A stretch of DNA of 62,150 nt from Pseudanabaena sp. (lineage in GTDB: Bacteria; Cyanobacteriota; Cyanobacteriia; Pseudanabaenales; Pseudanabaenaceae): positions 156,008 through 218,157 of the forward strand of contig QBMK01000004.1 in NCBI GenBank assembly GCA_003249035.1, given 5' to 3'. Shown piece after piece: positions 59,897-62,150 of the stretch (its first letter is position 1; each line of letters starts with the position of its first letter). The position numbers and the translations under genes were made by a program. The notes below the pieces were generated by a model. It was not told where the DNA came from, made no database searches, and saw only the letters and a list, made by a program, of their open reading frames with translations.

Positions 59897-62044
59897 ATGT
59901 TTATAAAAGAGCGATCGCAGGTTTTACAGCCCTACTTAATTACCAAAGCCGAGCGTGGAGTTATTGGGAAGAGCCGATATGCGAAACGGCTACGCCATGA
60001 AATTAAACAGGCAAGTGAAGATCGTGAGCCAGTATTAGTTCTTGGGGAACCGGGACTGGACAAGGATAATATTGCTGCGTTGATTCATTTTAACTCCGCT
60101 TATCGACGGGAAGCGATCGCTAAGGTCAATTGCAATTTATTGCAGGCAAGTGGAGCTGATTTATTTGGAAGATCAGGGGGGAATGCGGGCTTATTGACCT
60201 ACTTAGGAACAGGAACTCTCGTTTTAAATAATATTCAAGAACTACCTGTGGAGTTGATGCCTAAGATTGTAAAACTTTTAGAAACGCGAACCTATAAACC
60301 TGTTGGCAGTGATGAACAAGAGACGCCTTTAATCTGTGAAACACGCATCATCATGGTCACAGAGAAATCTCAACCTACTTGTGAATCCCATGTTAAACAT
60401 TCCATCAAAGTACCTGCTTTGAGAGTCCGTAAAGCTGACATCAGACCCTATGTGGAGTATTACATTAGTTTATTCTGTCGCGATCGCAGTATTCCTAAAC
60501 CCACAATCACTGCTGAAGCTTTACGCAGTTTACAAGGCTATGACTTCCCAGAGAACTTAAAGGAGTTACAATTCTTGGTAGAAAGGGCGATCGTTCAGTC
60601 ATTGAATGCACCATTCTTAACAGAAGCAGTATTTTGGTCAACCCAACCCCAAGGGAAGAAATTTCGGCTTAATCTGCTCAATGCTTATCCTAGCTTGCGC
60701 CGGTTCTTACGCAGCGAATGGTTTACCGATCGCATTAACTACGGATTTACGCTCACATTTTTTGCGATCGTTGTCGCAACGTTATTTTTAGCACCCCAAA
60801 CCCGCGATCGCAATGTTGCTCTTAACATGTTTTGGGCATGGTGGTGGCCATTGATTTTGATCGGATTTCCATTTGTGGGACGACTGTGGTGTGCAATCTG
60901 TCCATTTATGATTTATGGAGAAGTCACGCAAAAAATTTCGCTGTGGCTATTCCCCCGACAGCTAAAACATTGGAATCGCGATGTTTCCGAACGATGGGGA
61001 GGTTGGTTTCTCTTCGGTCTATTTGTATTGATTTATCTATGGGAAGAACTTTGGGATTTACAAAATACTGCCTATCTTTCGGCTTATTTACTGCTGTTGA
61101 TTACTGCGGGAGCAATGATTTGTTCGTTAATTTTTGAGCGGCGATATTGGTGTCGCTATCTCTGTCCAATCGGAGGGATGAATGGACTATTTGCGAAGCT
61201 ATCGATGACCGAATTACGTGCTCAGCAAGGGACTTGTTCCGCAGAATGCACTACCTATCAATGCTATAAGGGGGGAGCGAAGAAAAACGAAGGTTTAGAA
61301 ACTAATGGCTGTCCATTGTATTCCCATCCTGCGCAGTTGCAAGATAATCGTGACTGTGTGCTATGTATGACTTGTCTTAAGGCATGTCCCCATCGATCTG
61401 TAGAGTTTAATCTCCGTCCACCTGCGATCGAGTTATGGACGACCCATGTGCCACGCACCTATGAAGTTGCATTGTTATTGCTATTGCTGGGTGGTGCATT
61501 TCTCCATCGATTGCCAGAGATTCAAACAGCGATCGCATGGCAGATTAATGGAGATGAATTCTTACCGCATTTAGCACTATCGGTGCTAATTTTGCTATTT
61601 GTAGCAGCAGTTCCCATAGCTGCCTATGGAATTATGCGATCACTTCATTTTATCATGGTTAACTGGAAGAAGAATTGCCAAGACAATCAGTTACCCTATG
61701 GTCTTAACCCCTGTAAACCCAAATCATTTATCCAGCTTGCCTACGGATATTTACCCTTAGCTCTGGGAGCAAATCTTGCCCATTACTTATATCTCTTCCT
61801 TCAAGAAGCGGGTCGAATCTTACCCGTTACTTGGGCGACTTTGGGAATGGATGGCTCAAGTCTGCCAATTTTGATCGCCCATCCTGCGGTAATAGCATTT
61901 TTGCAAGGAATGGTGTTGATTTTTTCAGTGCTATTGACATGGGCTTTAACCCAAAAGATTGCGCGTCAGTCTTGGCAATCGCTCTTGCCTCAACATATGA
62001 GTACGATGTTATTAGCGATCGCATTGTGGGCAATCATCCTGTAA
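59897..62044 (+). CDS. Degenerate NtrC-type AAA+ domain fused to NosR/NapH-like membrane [Fe-S] protein
   Basis: A 715-residue protein starting M-F-I-K-E-R-S (the longer open frame includes the inverted-repeat element). Residues 15-250 resemble a sigma-54-activator AAA+ domain, yet the Walker A is G-E-P-G-L-D-K-D, the GAFTGA loop is missing and Walker B is L-V-L-N-N-I, with both acids lost. Residues 275-715 hold about eight membrane helices with cysteine motifs C-A-I-C-P, C-R-Y-L-C-P and C-V-L-C-M-T-C-L-K-A-C-P. This is a NapH/NosR-like electron-transfer module. Role unknown; cyanobacteria have no sigma-54. Confidence 0.85.
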   Translation: MFIKERSQVLQPYLITKAERGVIGKSRYAKRLRHEIKQASEDREPVLVLGEPGLDKDNIAALIHFNSAYRREAIAKVNCNLLQASGADLFGRSGGNAGLLTYLGTGTLVLNNIQELPVELMPKIVKLLETRTYKPVGSDEQETPLICETRIIMVTEKSQPTCESHVKHSIKVPALRVRKADIRPYVEYYISLFCRDRSIPKPTITAEALRSLQGYDFPENLKELQFLVERAIVQSLNAPFLTEAVFWSTQPQGKKFRLNLLNAYPSLRRFLRSEWFTDRINYGFTLTFFAIVVATLFLAPQTRDRNVALNMFWAWWWPLILIGFPFVGRLWCAICPFMIYGEVTQKISLWLFPRQLKHWNRDVSERWGGWFLFGLFVLIYLWEELWDLQNTAYLSAYLLLLITAGAMICSLIFERRYWCRYLCPIGGMNGLFAKLSMTELRAQQGTCSAECTTYQCYKGGAKKNEGLETNGCPLYSHPAQLQDNRDCVLCMTCLKACPHRSVEFNLRPPAIELWTTHVPRTYEVALLLLLLGGAFLHRLPEIQTAIAWQINGDEFLPHLALSVLILLFVAAVPIAAYGIMRSLHFIMVNWKKNCQDNQLPYGLNPCKPKSFIQLAYGYLPLALGANLAHYLYLFLQEAGRILPVTWATLGMDGSSLPILIAHPAVIAFLQGMVLIFSVLLTWALTQKIARQSWQSLLPQHMSTMLLAIALWAIIL

Positions 62045-62056
62045 TCACTTATCAAT

Positions 62057-62069
62057 AGGACTTACGCAA
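62057..62069. repeat. AGGACTTACGCAA motif, copy 2
   Basis: Identical to 23602-23614. It lies 13 bp after the AAA+/Fe-S gene and may mark the edge of an insertion sequence continuing beyond the window. Confidence 0.45.
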
Positions 62070-62150
62070 GAGCCATAGGGATAGAAGGATGCTTGAGTTG
62101 GGATTTTAAATAATCAGACAAAAGTCCAAATTTAAGTTGGTAGATAGTGT

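Noticed and set aside
1-62150. CRISPR arrays, rRNA and tRNA genes
   Set aside because: No regularly spaced direct repeats and no cloverleaf-like or T-loop sequences were noticed on reading; a tRNAscan/CRISPR search would be needed to be certain.

Overview
This window is chromosomal DNA from a cyanobacterium. The palindrome GCGATCGC (HIP1) is scattered through nearly every gene, and many genes are cyanobacterial in type: an NdhD subunit with the cysteine-containing insertion of the cyanobacterial NDH-1 form, a DUF4346 protein, a split heme/ferroxidase bacterioferritin pair, a RarA-methyltransferase fusion and a PPC-tailed Ser/Thr kinase. The modest GC content and many Pseudanabaena-like proteins make an early-branching filamentous genus plausible, but I cannot fix the genus. 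I see no rRNA, tRNA, CRISPR array or intact transposase.

Layout. 0-1 kb: end of a WD40 protein and a DUF433/DUF5615 toxin-antitoxin pair. 1.4-14.4 kb: mostly housekeeping (glutaminase, Na+/H+ antiporter, trpB, rnhB-sbcD, two YbjN-like paralogs, an orphan NrtA/CmpA-like lipoprotein, UDP-GlcNAc 2-epimerase, a TPR protein). 15.1-16.6 kb: three small exported Asn/Gln/Ser-rich proteins with three copies of a dyad repeat around the first one. 16.8-26.9 kb: ndhD, prmA, a kinase, DUF429, the two bacterioferritins, lnt. 27-28.1 kb: a decayed RelBE locus and DUF29 remnants. 28.2-36.4 kb: two FkbM methyltransferases, two O-GlcNAc-transferase-like proteins and a type IV pilin, which together suggest a pilin or surface glycosylation locus. 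36.7-39.3 kb: two Uma2 nuclease-like genes (one broken by a single stop), a DUF3782-like nuclease and a P-loop protein. 39.4-44.2 kb: a GH19 muramidase/chitinase with four N-terminal repeats, then five genes of unknown function; three of these share an unnamed D-G-D...D...H domain and are my best candidate for an undescribed system. 44.4-51.6 kb: ABC amino-acid binding protein, rnc, two glycosyltransferases, a lipase-like protein, a strong small-RNA candidate, DUF2288 and uracil-DNA glycosylase. 51.8-59.6 kb: rarA fusion followed by a defence/toxin-antitoxin island (PD-(D/E)XK protein, HigBA-like pair, two MazF pairs, NERD-UvrD helicase, antitoxin relics). 59.7-62 kb: a MITE-like element and a membrane iron-sulfur protein fused to a degenerate NtrC-type AAA+ domain.

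Cutting across all regions is a set of about fifteen nearly perfect intergenic palindromes, with arms of 15-25 bp. Their arms are unrelated in sequence, but their centres mostly read C-GNA-G, the exceptionally stable DNA mini-hairpin loop. Several supply the stop codon of the neighbouring gene.
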